64,000 nt of DNA, from contig CAZVNS010000006.1 of assembly GCA_964628905.1 (NCBI GenBank), positions 1 through 64,000 on the forward strand, given 5' to 3'. The translations under genes and the position numbers were made by a program. Shown piece after piece: positions 42,083 to 50,546 of the stretch; position 1 is the first letter of the stretch; every line of letters begins with the position of its first letter. This DNA is from JAJPXC01 sp964628905 (GTDB taxonomy: Bacteria > Bacteroidota > Bacteroidia > Bacteroidales > Muribaculaceae). The notes under the pieces are model-generated. The model searched no databases, was not told the origin of the DNA, and saw only the letters and a program-made list of their open reading frames with translations.

Positions 42083-44179
42083 CTACTGCTGATCGGGCTT
42101 AAGCCATTTGTCGAACCAGCGGAAGAACAGGCGTTGCCACATGATGGCATTCTGGGGCTTGAGTATCCAGTGGTTTTCGTCGGGGTATATCACCATTTCG
42201 GCGGGGATGCCGCGGAGCTTGGCGGCATTGAAGGCGGCCATTCCCTGCGAGGCGAGGATGCGGTAGTCGAATTCGCCGTGGCTGATCATGATCGGGGTGT
42301 CCCAGCGGTCGACGAACTTGTGGGGCGATGCGGCGAAAGTGCGCTGAGCCACGGGGTTGTTCTGCTCCCAGAAGGGCCCGCCGAGGTCCCAGTTGGCAAA
42401 CCACATCTCCTCGGTCTCAAGGTATTGGGCCTCGGTGTTGAAGATGCCGGCATGAGCCAGGAGGGCTGCGAAGCGGTGATCATGGTTGCCGGCGAGCCAG
42501 TAGATTGAAAAGCCGCCATAGCTGGCGCCGGTGGCTCCGATGTGGTCGGCGTCAATCCAAGGCTCTCGCTTCACATCGTCGACTGCGCTGAGGTAGTCGC
42601 GCATGTTCTGACCGGGATAGTCGCCCGATATCTGGGCGTTCCACTCTGTGCCGAAGCCTGGGAGGCCGCGGCGGTTGGGCGCTATCATCACATAGCCGTT
42701 GGCGGCCATCAGGGCGAGGTTCCAGCGGTAGCTCCAGAATTGGCTTACGGCCTGCTGGGGCCCACCCTGGCAGTAAAGTATGGCGGGGTATTTCTTAGTG
42801 CGGTCCATGTTGGGGGGGCATACCACCCATACGAGCATCTCCTTGCCGTCGGTGGTGGGCACCATGCGCTTCTCGACGGTGGGCATATCAAGCTGATTGA
42901 AGATGTAATCGTTGACCGCGGTGAGTTTCACCGGCTCCTTGCCGAGGGTCACTGAGTAGATCTCGTTGGGGTAGAGCATTGAGTGGCGCATTGTGATGAG
43001 TTCTTTCTTGCCCACGGGGCAGAGTGCGGCATAGTCGCAAAGCCCCTCGGCGACGGTGCTGACTTTACCCTTGAGGGTGATGGCGAAGATGGGAGTCACA
43101 CCCTGATGGGCTGCGATGAAGTATAGCGACTTTGAGTCGGGGTTCCAAGCAATCTGGTCGACGGTGTAGTCCCAGTCGGCGGTGAGGTCGGTCTTTTTGC
43201 TCCAGTCGGCGGTCTCCATTATGAAGATGCGGTTTTTGTCGCTCTCATAGCCATCGTGCTCCATCGAAAGCCATGCCACATACTTGCCATCGGGGGAGTA
43301 GATGGGGCATGTGTCGTAGCCCTCCATCCCCTCGGTGAGGTTGGTAGTGGTTTTGGTGGCGAGGTCGTAGAGGTAAAGGTCGGAGTTGGTCGACAGGGCG
43401 TAGTCCATGCCGGTCTTCTTGCGCGACACGTAGATCAGCTGCTTGGAGTCAGGGCTCCATGCCAGCGACTCCACACCGCCGAAGGGGCGCATCGGAGCCT
43501 CGTAAGGCTCACCGACCATTATGTCCTCGACGTTGGTAATGGCTGAGCCGTCGAAGTCGGCGATGAAGGGGTGGGGTATCTCGGTCACCCATTCATCCCA
43601 GTGCTTGTACATCAGGTCGTCAATCACTCGGCCTGTGGCTTTGGGCAGGTCGGGGTAGATGTCCTGGGCTGTGCGTGCATATTTGATGGGTGAGATGAGT
43701 ATCACTTTGCTCTGGTCGGGTGAGAATAGGAAGCCCTCGACACCTTTCTCAAGGTTGCTGACCACCTGACGGTTGGTGCCGTCGGCATTCATCACCCACA
43801 GTTGGTTGTGGTCGCCGCTCTTGGCGGTGAAGGCGATGCGTGCGCCACCGTCGATCCACACGGCGTTCGACTCCGAGTCGGCGGTGAGTGTGATGCGCTG
43901 CTGGTCGGTGCCGTCGACGTTCATCACGTAGAGGTCGTTGTTGCTCTTGTTTTGCTCAACGCTTTCGTAGGAGATGCCGTAGAGTACCTTTTTACCGTCG
44001 GGCGACACCACGGGCGAGCTTACGCGGCCCAATGCTTCGAGCGCGTCGATGCTGAAGTTGCGGTCGGGCGATTGAAATTCAACTCGGTCGATTATTGGCT
44101 GGTCATCGGCAGCTGCCTGTGGGGCTACGGCTGCCATCATGAGGGTTGTCATGGCCAGGGTGGTGAAATGATTTAGCAT
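42083..44179 (-). CDS. S9 family prolyl-oligopeptidase-type peptidase (DPP-like)
   Basis: 698 residues from ATG 44179 (MLNHFTTLAMTTLMM, signal peptide to about APQAAA). N-terminal beta-propeller with PD40-type blades (SSPVVSPDGKKVLYG, FSPDQSKVILIS, YSPDGKYVAWLS), and C-terminal alpha/beta hydrolase with GASYGGFS (nucleophile Ser), HGEFDYRI (Asp) and YPDENHWI (His). Predicted periplasmic dipeptidyl- or oligopeptidase that feeds peptide uptake, similar in plan to DPP5. First gene of the operon with DUF6155, the DUF486 remnant, the porin and a small protein. Confidence 0.9.
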   Translation of the reverse strand: MLNHFTTLAMTTLMMAAVAPQAAADDQPIIDRVEFQSPDRNFSIDALEALGRVSSPVVSPDGKKVLYGISYESVEQNKSNNDLYVMNVDGTDQQRITLTADSESNAVWIDGGARIAFTAKSGDHNQLWVMNADGTNRQVVSNLEKGVEGFLFSPDQSKVILISPIKYARTAQDIYPDLPKATGRVIDDLMYKHWDEWVTEIPHPFIADFDGSAITNVEDIMVGEPYEAPMRPFGGVESLAWSPDSKQLIYVSRKKTGMDYALSTNSDLYLYDLATKTTTNLTEGMEGYDTCPIYSPDGKYVAWLSMEHDGYESDKNRIFIMETADWSKKTDLTADWDYTVDQIAWNPDSKSLYFIAAHQGVTPIFAITLKGKVSTVAEGLCDYAALCPVGKKELITMRHSMLYPNEIYSVTLGKEPVKLTAVNDYIFNQLDMPTVEKRMVPTTDGKEMLVWVVCPPNMDRTKKYPAILYCQGGPQQAVSQFWSYRWNLALMAANGYVMIAPNRRGLPGFGTEWNAQISGDYPGQNMRDYLSAVDDVKREPWIDADHIGATGASYGGFSIYWLAGNHDHRFAALLAHAGIFNTEAQYLETEEMWFANWDLGGPFWEQNNPVAQRTFAASPHKFVDRWDTPIMISHGEFDYRILASQGMAAFNAAKLRGIPAEMVIYPDENHWILKPQNAIMWQRLFFRWFDKWLKPDQQ

Positions 44180-44215
44180 ATAATGTGATTTATCGGTTGC
44201 TATATAATATGTGTG

Positions 44216-44247
44216 CAAAGATAATAATTATATTATCTCTGCACAAA
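44216..44247 (-). promoter_or_regulatory. Promoter of the S9 peptidase operon
   Basis: Minus-strand TTTG (44244-44247), 20-base spacer, TATCTTTG (44216-44223): near-perfect consensus, 37 bases before the start codon. Confidence 0.75.
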
Positions 44248-44277
44248 ATAAGTTTTAGCGTCGTGATCTTTGGCCGC

Positions 44278-45393
44278 TCAGACGGGGATCACCATCATGG
44301 GGATGTCGGCGTGAAAGAGCAGCTTGTGAGCCAAGCCGGGGTTGAACAGTCGGGCGAATATGTTCTTCTTGCGGTTGGGCACCACCATCATTTCGACTTT
44401 GCCCTCGTCTAATAGTTTGTTGAAGCCCTCGACTGCGGTGTCGTTGGTAAACATGCGCAAGTCGAATGTGTAGTTGGGGTAGTGCGATGTGCAGTAGTCG
44501 ATCATCGCCTTGACTCCCTGCACGGTGGTGGCGTTGCTCTGCCTACGGCCGGGCACACACACGATGGTGATGTTGAAGTTGTGCTTGGGGAAGAGTCGGT
44601 AGAAGGCGTCGAGCACCAGTATATCGCTCTGTTCCAATGCGCTGAACAGCACCACGTTGCGTATACGGCGGATATCGTCGAGCGACATCATCTCGGGGAT
44701 GGTGAACGCCGGTACGCGGCATGAGTCGAGCACTTCGGCTGTGACACTGCCGATGAGGTCCTTCTCCTTTTTGACGATGGCGCGTGTGCCCATCACGATT
44801 AGGGGTGGGTTGTGGAGCTTGGCGTACTCTAATATGGTATCCTCGGGGACTCCCTCGACTACCTCACTGTTGAACTTCACAGCAGGTACCTCACCCTGCT
44901 TGATGCCCTTGCGGAATTTGTTGGTGAACTGGACTGTGAGGCGCTTCTCATCCTCCTCAAGGCGTATGCGCTCCTCGGTGTCGAGGGGGTCGTAGGTGAG
45001 TGCGTCGGAGAGTTGCAGATGTCCTGATTGCGAAGGGTCGATGTAGGCGTGGAGAAAGGTGATAGAGCCTCCGAGCCGATGAGCGATATCAAAGGCTATG
45101 AGTGCTGCGCGCTCCGAATAGTCGGTGAAGTCGGTGGGGACCAATATCGGAGGAGTGGTGTTGAACTCGCTGCCCAGGGGTGATGTGAATATCTCGGCAT
45201 TCTCGATGATGCGAAGCGCCAGGGGGAGGTCGTCCTCATGGATGCGCACGCGCACTCCTGACGACACTGAGGGCTCGGAGAGGTTGACGTTCTGCAACGT
45301 TACCTCGACGCCCTCGGTTTCGAGGAGGTTTTTCACCATTGTGGCGCAGTTGAATGTGTGTATGGCTACTGTGATGAGGCGTGAGGCGGACAT
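44278..45393 (-). CDS. Universal stress protein with two UspA-like domains
   Basis: 371 residues. About 1-70: a small DUF2007-like signal-transducing domain (VAIHTFNCATMVKNLLETEGVEV). About 80-235: first Usp domain (ILVPTDFTDYSERAAL, LIVMGTRA). About 240-371: a second, degenerate Usp domain (RNVVLFSALEQSD, MMVVPNRKKNIFARLF). Cytosolic, possibly nucleotide-binding stress regulator. It stands alone; a tract array (45413-45441) and hairpin (45455-45505) lie upstream. Confidence 0.82.
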   Translation of the reverse strand: MSASRLITVAIHTFNCATMVKNLLETEGVEVTLQNVNLSEPSVSSGVRVRIHEDDLPLALRIIENAEIFTSPLGSEFNTTPPILVPTDFTDYSERAALIAFDIAHRLGGSITFLHAYIDPSQSGHLQLSDALTYDPLDTEERIRLEEDEKRLTVQFTNKFRKGIKQGEVPAVKFNSEVVEGVPEDTILEYAKLHNPPLIVMGTRAIVKKEKDLIGSVTAEVLDSCRVPAFTIPEMMSLDDIRRIRNVVLFSALEQSDILVLDAFYRLFPKHNFNITIVCVPGRRQSNATTVQGVKAMIDYCTSHYPNYTFDLRMFTNDTAVEGFNKLLDEGKVEMMVVPNRKKNIFARLFNPGLAHKLLFHADIPMMVIPV

Positions 45394-45412
45394 GATGGTC
45401 GAGAGGCGAGAG

Positions 45413-45441
45413 CTTAGGTTTTAGGTTTCAGGTTTTAGAGG
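45413..45441. repeat. TTAGGTTT tract array, copy 3
   Basis: TTAGGTTT-TAGGTTT-CAGGTTT-TAGAGG: four 7-base units about 20 bases upstream of the stress-protein start. Same class as 15181-15222. Confidence 0.55.
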
Positions 45442-45454
45442 GGATGGGTATATA

Positions 45455-45505
45455 GACATCGGAATTGGGAACCGGCTCGTGGTCGGCTCCCAATCCTGAT
45501 GTGTC
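45455..45505 (-). terminator. Hairpin after the small HTH gene
   Basis: GACATC...GATGTGTC outer arms and ATTGGGA-ACCG / CGG-CTCCCAAT inner arms with a GCTCGTGGT loop, 13 bases after the stop at 45518. No T run, so termination is likely but not certain. Confidence 0.5.
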
Positions 45506-45517
45506 AATTCGAATTTC

Positions 45518-45772
45518 TTATTTTTCTTGCTGTTGAAGGATTTCAACGGCCATGTCATAGATAGTGGTGTCATCAAGGACTACGATGCCGCCGTCGGGTC
45601 CCGGCTCGATGTGCACACCACAGTTTTTACCGAATTCGTAGTTGCTGCCTCCGAAATAGTTTCTTACTGTCTGCACGGTGATATTGAGTTTGTCGGCGAT
45701 CTGGTGCATTGAACCATCAGGGAGGCTGTCTTTGAGACGGCGCAGGTCGTTGAAAGTGATTGTCTTAGTCAT
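45518..45772 (-). CDS. Small HTH-like DNA-binding protein
   Basis: 84 residues. The N-terminal 45 residues read LRRLKDSLPDGSMHQIADKLNITVQTVRNYFGG, a helix-turn-helix resembling the resolvase/homeodomain-like recognition fold. The C-terminal half is short beta plus helix (GIVVLDDTTIYDMAVEIL). Similar small proteins are widespread in Bacteroidales, without known targets. An inverted repeat ACCAAA-TTA-TTTGGT at about 45888-45902 upstream could be its own operator (inference). Confidence 0.75.
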   Translation of the reverse strand: MTKTITFNDLRRLKDSLPDGSMHQIADKLNITVQTVRNYFGGSNYEFGKNCGVHIEPGPDGGIVVLDDTTIYDMAVEILQQQEK

Positions 45773-45991
45773 GATGCTATAAGTTAGAGTTAATAATTCA
45801 ATTGCTGACCCGCCCGATGTGGGTTTTTGGGGCCCTTCGTGGTGGGTTTAGAACTTTGGCTCTAAAATAGTGGATATTGTTGACCCCACCAAATTATTTG
45901 GTAATAAATTTTTATGTTTTATAACACATTATTAGATTTCAGACCTCTCATTGCCCTATAATCAAATCATTAGACTGAAAAGTGGCGATGG
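45773..45991. other. Intergenic region between batE and the HTH gene
   Basis: About 220 bases. It holds a leader hairpin (ACCCGC / GTGGGT then TTTTT on the plus strand, about 45817-45838) and the inverted repeat ACCAAATTATTTGGT near 45888-45902. No ORF of its own. Confidence 0.45.
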
Positions 45992-46765
45992 TCAAATTTT
46001 TTCGATATCCTTAATAGATACCCAGGCGCGGTTGTCGCCGTTGAATTGGATGTCGTACCACATCGGGTTGTTGGGGTCGGAGGGTGAGGGGAGCGAGTCG
46101 AGTATCACCACCATGGTGCCTTCGTGGAGCAGGGCTGCCTCTTCGCTGCCGTCGCGCGGGAGGCGGGGCTGGGTGCTGAGTTGGGAGGCGTTTACCACAA
46201 TCACGGCCTCATTGTCGGTGGTCGACCTCGATGAGCTGACCCATGCCACGAATATGGCGCACAGTGTGATCAGCAGCATTATGAAGCCGCCGAAAAATCC
46301 CACTTTGCGAGCCATCACCGAGCTTGCGAAGATATACAGTGCCGCGGCCGCAAGCACTACTACGAAGAGAGCGAGTGCTATCCATGCCCAAGTGTTGGGT
46401 GTGAACCATGAGCAAAGCGTGTCGAGTATCTTGGTGAAGACGGAAATTTTGCCTGAGGGTTTGTCGACAATGCGTGCGTTGACAAATTCGAGGTTGTCGC
46501 GTGCGTCGCTGTTGGTGGGGTCGAGGCGCAGTGAGCGCTGGTAGTTGACGATGGCGCGTCCAGGTTGCCCCAGGCGGTAGTAGGTGTTGCCTATATTATA
46601 ATAAATGTCGGATGATGCTCCTTGCCGGCTTAACGCCTCCTGATATAGCTGCAGGGCCGAGGGGTAGTCCTCGGCGAGGTAGGCTGAGTCGGCGGCTACG
46701 GTCGAGGCCGAGAGTGTGGCGACGTTGGCGATTATCGCTATTAGTATGATATACAGTTGCTTCAT
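45992..46765 (-). CDS. batE: BatE: TPR and SH3-like membrane protein of the Bat operon
   Basis: 257 residues. Signal peptide (1-24), TPR region (about 26-92: DSAYLAEDYPSALQLYQEAL; YYNIGNTYYRLGQ), two membrane segments (about 125-148 and 155-178), then a C-terminal SH3-like domain (LLHEGTMVVILD, WYDIQFNGDNRAWV). This is the typical last gene of Bacteroidota aerotolerance operons. Overlaps batD by four bases (ATGA). Role inferred from operon position and family. Confidence 0.85.
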   Translation of the reverse strand: MKQLYIILIAIIANVATLSASTVAADSAYLAEDYPSALQLYQEALSRQGASSDIYYNIGNTYYRLGQPGRAIVNYQRSLRLDPTNSDARDNLEFVNARIVDKPSGKISVFTKILDTLCSWFTPNTWAWIALALFVVVLAAAALYIFASSVMARKVGFFGGFIMLLITLCAIFVAWVSSSRSTTDNEAVIVVNASQLSTQPRLPRDGSEEAALLHEGTMVVILDSLPSPSDPNNPMWYDIQFNGDNRAWVSIKDIEKI

Positions 46766-48582
46766 GCTTTGGTAGTCTTGAGGGGTTTTAGCGATTCCAT
46801 TTGATCGATGGCCTCTGATGCGGTGCGGTAGATTGCCTCGACAGCACCTTCAGCCGTCGATGGCGCGTAGCGGGCCATCTCGCACTTGTCGAGCACAGAT
46901 ATGAACTTATCGGTTAGCTCCTGTGGGGCGCCGTAGGCCTGGAGGTTGCTTGATACGTTGTCGCGTGTGAGCTGCGAGGTAGGCATAGCAAGCTTGTGAC
47001 TTAGGTAGCCCCAGATGGCTCCGGTCATGTCGATGTAGAATTGCTGGTCGTTGTGAGCCTTCATCATGGCGGCGGCTTTCTTGAGGCGTTGGTGCGCCAC
47101 TTTGCTTGCTTTGGCATAGTTGCGCGCCTCGACGTTGGAGTTGCGCTTGATACGTTGTGCCGAGAGGATCACGGTGGCTACGAGCAGCAGCGCCAATCCT
47201 CCCATTATGGCCCAATAGTACCATGAGCGGATCACCAATGTTGAGTCGGCTGATGCGCCGGCGTTGCGGTGCGGGGGCAGGATGTCGGTGTTCTTCACCT
47301 CGATATCTTGCTGAATGACAGCTGCTGCCGGGGCAGTAGTGCGGGCCGCTCCTTGCTCTACATTAACCGTATAAGTGGGGAGGTCGATGGTGACGTATTG
47401 CTTTTTTGCGAGGTTGTAATAGATAAAATGACCGGCCGGGATTTCGTAAGTGCCTACGCGCGAGGGGGTGAATGTGTAGGTGATGGTGTCGGTGCCGGTA
47501 ACGTTGTTGCCTGATACCCTGACCGACTGCCCTGAGCGCGGGGTGTAGGCGTCGATGCCTGAGGGGAAGTCAACCTTTGGCTCCTTTATGTAGCGGAGGT
47601 TGCCTGTGCCGGAAATGATGTAGCGGAGCACGCCGGCCTGTCCGGTTTTCAGGTTCTCAGGGGTGAGGGTTGAGGTGGCGTTGAAGTCGCCCACGGCTCC
47701 GGAGAAGCCTTCGGGAGCTTCAGGGAGTGGGGAGATGTTGATTGATGCAGTGTTTGACTCGATTTCGAGCTTTGTGTCGACGGGTTGCTGCACATAGTAG
47801 TATCCGTGGTTGATGGTGCGGTACTGCTGTACGGTCAGTGTGTACTTGCCGGAGTTGATGGTCAGCTTGCCGGATCGCTGGGGGAACAGCAGGGCTTCCT
47901 TGAGCACCATGGTGCGGTAGTCACGTCCATTGTAGCTCTCGATTGACGAGCCTGAGGGCACGTCGAGTTCCTCAACCATGAAGCCTTCGAATGTAGGCTG
48001 CTGCAATATCTGGCTCTTCTGGCCGTCGATGCCATATTCGGTATTGAGGTAGAGTTTGATTGTGCACTTTATGGCCTCTTGCTCCACGGCTTGGTTTTTG
48101 GAGAGAATGATACGCACAAACACATCATTGGCGCTCACCTTCTTGGTTGGAGATACTGTGGGGTTCTGTGGCGTACCTGCTTGCTGCTGAGGGCGCTGGC
48201 GGGCTGCTACGATGTTGAAGTTGACTGCTGCTGATGTGTAGTTGCGTCCGTCGGCGTTGATGGTGGTGGCCGGGACGGTCGAGGCCCCCTCTGTCTCAGC
48301 GATATATAGGAATGAGTAGTCGATGGCGGTCATCGATGTGGCTTGTCCGTTGATAATCTGGGTTGACGACATCGACGATTTGGCAGGACCGTACACATAT
48401 TTGGCGCCCTTGATGGTCGGGGCTTTCAGCCCTGAGCCTTGAGCGTTCTTGAGGCGGAATGTAACGTAGAATTTCTGCCCCACTTCCACTTGGCGGTCGA
48501 CATTGGCTGTGAACGTAACCTGAGCCAATGCAGCGGAGACGCATCCGAGCAGTATTGTAAGTGATGTGATGAAGCGACGCAT
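46762..48582 (-). CDS. batD: BatD: Bat operon membrane protein
   Basis: 606 residues. Signal peptide to about 20, then repeated Ig-like beta domains: VTFTANVDRQVEVGQKFYVTFRLKN, an NDVFVRIILSKNQAVEQEAI domain and TLTPENLKTGQAGVLRYIISGTGNLRYI, matching the BatD/oxygen-tolerance family. One membrane segment about 448-470 and a cytosolic helical tail (to 606). It is thought to act with VWA proteins BatA and BatB in the envelope; the mechanism is unknown. 21 bases after batC. Confidence 0.9.
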   Translation of the reverse strand: MRRFITSLTILLGCVSAALAQVTFTANVDRQVEVGQKFYVTFRLKNAQGSGLKAPTIKGAKYVYGPAKSSMSSTQIINGQATSMTAIDYSFLYIAETEGASTVPATTINADGRNYTSAAVNFNIVAARQRPQQQAGTPQNPTVSPTKKVSANDVFVRIILSKNQAVEQEAIKCTIKLYLNTEYGIDGQKSQILQQPTFEGFMVEELDVPSGSSIESYNGRDYRTMVLKEALLFPQRSGKLTINSGKYTLTVQQYRTINHGYYYVQQPVDTKLEIESNTASINISPLPEAPEGFSGAVGDFNATSTLTPENLKTGQAGVLRYIISGTGNLRYIKEPKVDFPSGIDAYTPRSGQSVRVSGNNVTGTDTITYTFTPSRVGTYEIPAGHFIYYNLAKKQYVTIDLPTYTVNVEQGAARTTAPAAAVIQQDIEVKNTDILPPHRNAGASADSTLVIRSWYYWAIMGGLALLLVATVILSAQRIKRNSNVEARNYAKASKVAHQRLKKAAAMMKAHNDQQFYIDMTGAIWGYLSHKLAMPTSQLTRDNVSSNLQAYGAPQELTDKFISVLDKCEMARYAPSTAEGAVEAIYRTASEAIDQMESLKPLKTTKA

Positions 48583-48603
48583 GGTGGTGGGTATGAAGGT
48601 GTG

Positions 48604-49476
48604 TTACCAGGGTTTGGTTGACTGACGTTGACCTACTCCTCCTTGACGTTTCTCGGCGTCGAGGCGTCGGCGGGTGTCGTTCTCTTTATCCTCAATGGCT
48701 TTAAGCATCTGCTCGGCGCGCTCAGGGGTGATTTCCTGCGGGCTTGTGCCTTGAGACTGAGGTTGCTGTTGGTCTTTATTCTTGTTCTGGTCTTTATTTT
48801 GATCCTTATTTTGATCTTTGTTCTGATCTTGGTCTTTGTTTTGATCCTTATTTTGGTCTTTGTTCTGATCTTGGTCTTTGTTCTGATCCTTATTTTGGTC
48901 TTTGTTCTGATCCTTGTTTTGGTCTTGATTTTGGTCTTGATTTTGGTTCTTATTTTGATTTTGGTCTTGTTGCTGTTGTTTCAGCATCTTTTGAGCAAGA
49001 TAGAGGTTATTGCGAGCCTCGTCGTTGGCGGGATTTTTGCGGAGTATGTTTTTGTATCGGTCGATGGCTCGGGCATAGTTCTGCTGGTAGAAGTCGTTGT
49101 TGCCCAAGGTCATCAGTGCGTTTTCCACGAGTTGCGCATTCTCAGAGGCTTGTGCGAGCTGGTCGAGCATGTTGTAAGCGTTTGCCTTCACGTTATCTTC
49201 CTGCCCTTCGATGAATGAGCCTTCCTGCTTGAGGATGGCGAGTGCCCAGTTGTATTTGGCGATCTCGGAGCCGGGGTTGGCCTGCATGGCTTTTTGATAC
49301 TCGGTGGCCGCCTGGTCGTACTTGTTGTCGCGATACAGGGCGTTGCCGGCCTTAATATGGTTGCGCTCGGCGCGAGCTTGCTTCTCAGGCACATTGTCGG
49401 CTACCGCATAGGTGGCGGAGCATGCTAACATGAGGCTGAGCAAGAGCGATGTGATATGTTGAAATCGTGGTGTCAT
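48604..49476 (-). CDS. batC: BatC: TPR protein with an Asp/Gln/Asn/Lys repeat tail
   Basis: 290 residues. Signal peptide to about 26; TPR region about 40-165 (ALYRDNKYDQAATEYQKAM; DRYKNILRKNPANDEA); then about 70 residues made only of D, Q, N and K in 4- and 6-residue units (DQNK, DQDQNK); and a charged tail (QEITPERAEQMLKAIEDKE). The tail differs in length between family members. Overlaps batB by four bases. The repeat DNA (48770-48970) is a candidate for length variation. Confidence 0.88.
   Translation of the reverse strand: MTPRFQHITSLLLSLMLACSATYAVADNVPEKQARAERNHIKAGNALYRDNKYDQAATEYQKAMQANPGSEIAKYNWALAILKQEGSFIEGQEDNVKANAYNMLDQLAQASENAQLVENALMTLGNNDFYQQNYARAIDRYKNILRKNPANDEARNNLYLAQKMLKQQQQDQNQNKNQNQDQNQDQNKDQNKDQNKDQNKDQDQNKDQNKDQNKDQDQNKDQNKDQNKDQNKNKDQQQPQSQGTSPQEITPERAEQMLKAIEDKENDTRRRLDAEKRQGGVGQRQSTKPW
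48770..48970 (-). repeat. Coding tandem repeat in batC
   Basis: Degenerate 12- and 18-base units (plus strand: TCTTTGTTCTGATC, TTATTTTGGTC) encode the D/Q/N/K tract. Units keep the reading frame, because they are multiples of three. Confidence 0.75.
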
Positions 49477-50522
49477 TTGTTTTCGCGGGTAAAGAAGTTG
49501 ATTTTCTTAAGCCAGCCCACTTTGGTGTAGAGCACCAATGAGTCGACAACCATCAGTATCAGGGCAAGCAGGGCAAGCAGGGGGAACTGTTCGGCGCTGG
49601 CCGAATAAGTGACCTTGTCGAAGTCGGCCTTTTCGAGCGAGTCAAGCGAGTCGACGATGCGGTCGACGGCTTCGGAGGAGTTGCCGTCGACATACACTCC
49701 ATGTCCGGCGCTGGCAAGGTTCGTGGCCATCTCCTCGTTGAGAGCCGTGGTGACAATCTCGCCGGTCATCGGGTCGGTGAGAAACTCGCTCTTGTCGGCA
49801 TTGATAGGTATCTGCGAGCCGGGGTCGCTACCGAAGCCTATGACGTCGATTTGAATACCCTCCTGGCTTAGGTTTTCGGCCGAGGTCATGGCATCGCCCT
49901 CGAGATCCTCGGCGTCAGTGAGCAGCACAATCGCTTTCTTATGGTCGGGATCATCGGGGGTGAACTGTTCAGCACAGAGTGTCAATGCCTGGCCTATATC
50001 GGTGCCTTGATAAGGGATGTCGTTGGTAGATAGCTCATTGATGTAGTCGCGGAGCATCCAGAAGTCGGTGGTTAGAGTCATCTTGAGGTGTGCGTCGCCG
50101 GCAAACACTACGAGTCCAACCTTGTTGCCACTCATGCGGTCGATGAGCTTGTCCATCACCATCTTCGCGCGGTCGAGGCGCGACACGGCGTTATGGTCGG
50201 GAGTGGATGAGGCGAGCATCGAACGCGACAGGTCGACAGCCACCATCACCTCGATACCGCGGGGCACGTATTGCTTGTTTTCAGTCTCACCATATTGCGG
50301 GCGAACTATTATCAACACCAGGCAAGCCACGATCACCATCTGTGTGACGATCTTGATCCAGGGCTTGTACTTAGACGCTTCGGGCATCAGGTGCTCGATG
50401 ATCGGCAGCTGCCCAAACCGCTGGAGCTTATGCCGGCGTGCATAGCGGGCTAGGATAAATAGCCCGAGCAGTACCGGTATCGCCAGTAGCAGGTAGAGGA
50501 ATATGGGGTGTACTAAATTCAT
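49473..50522 (-). CDS. batB: BatB: VWA-domain membrane protein
   Basis: 349 residues from ATG 50522 (a TTG two codons earlier is unlikely). Membrane segments about 8-25 and 55-75, then a von Willebrand A domain (about 90-290) with the MIDAS motif VDLSRSMLAS, and a final membrane segment (about 310-330, LLALLALILMVVDSL). The VWA binds a divalent metal and partner proteins; it is one of two VWA subunits of the Bat complex. Next to batA (24 bases). Confidence 0.92.
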   Translation of the reverse strand: MNLVHPIFLYLLLAIPVLLGLFILARYARRHKLQRFGQLPIIEHLMPEASKYKPWIKIVTQMVIVACLVLIIVRPQYGETENKQYVPRGIEVMVAVDLSRSMLASSTPDHNAVSRLDRAKMVMDKLIDRMSGNKVGLVVFAGDAHLKMTLTTDFWMLRDYINELSTNDIPYQGTDIGQALTLCAEQFTPDDPDHKKAIVLLTDAEDLEGDAMTSAENLSQEGIQIDVIGFGSDPGSQIPINADKSEFLTDPMTGEIVTTALNEEMATNLASAGHGVYVDGNSSEAVDRIVDSLDSLEKADFDKVTYSASAEQFPLLALLALILMVVDSLVLYTKVGWLKKINFFTRENK

Positions 50523-50546
50523 AGTCAAATAGATGGGTCTGAAGGG

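Noticed and set aside
45951..46544. 197-residue plus-strand ORF opposite batE
   Set aside because: A shadow of batE, which has a signal peptide, TPRs and operon coupling.
48770..48970. Repeat array resembling a CRISPR
   Set aside because: Units are 12-18 bases without unique spacers and encode an in-frame batC tract; no cas genes nearby.
48628..49218. Hydrophobic 196-residue plus-strand ORF full of Leu, Ile, Val and Phe
   Set aside because: It is the complement of the batC Asp/Gln/Asn/Lys repeat; the bias comes from the repeat, not from a membrane protein.
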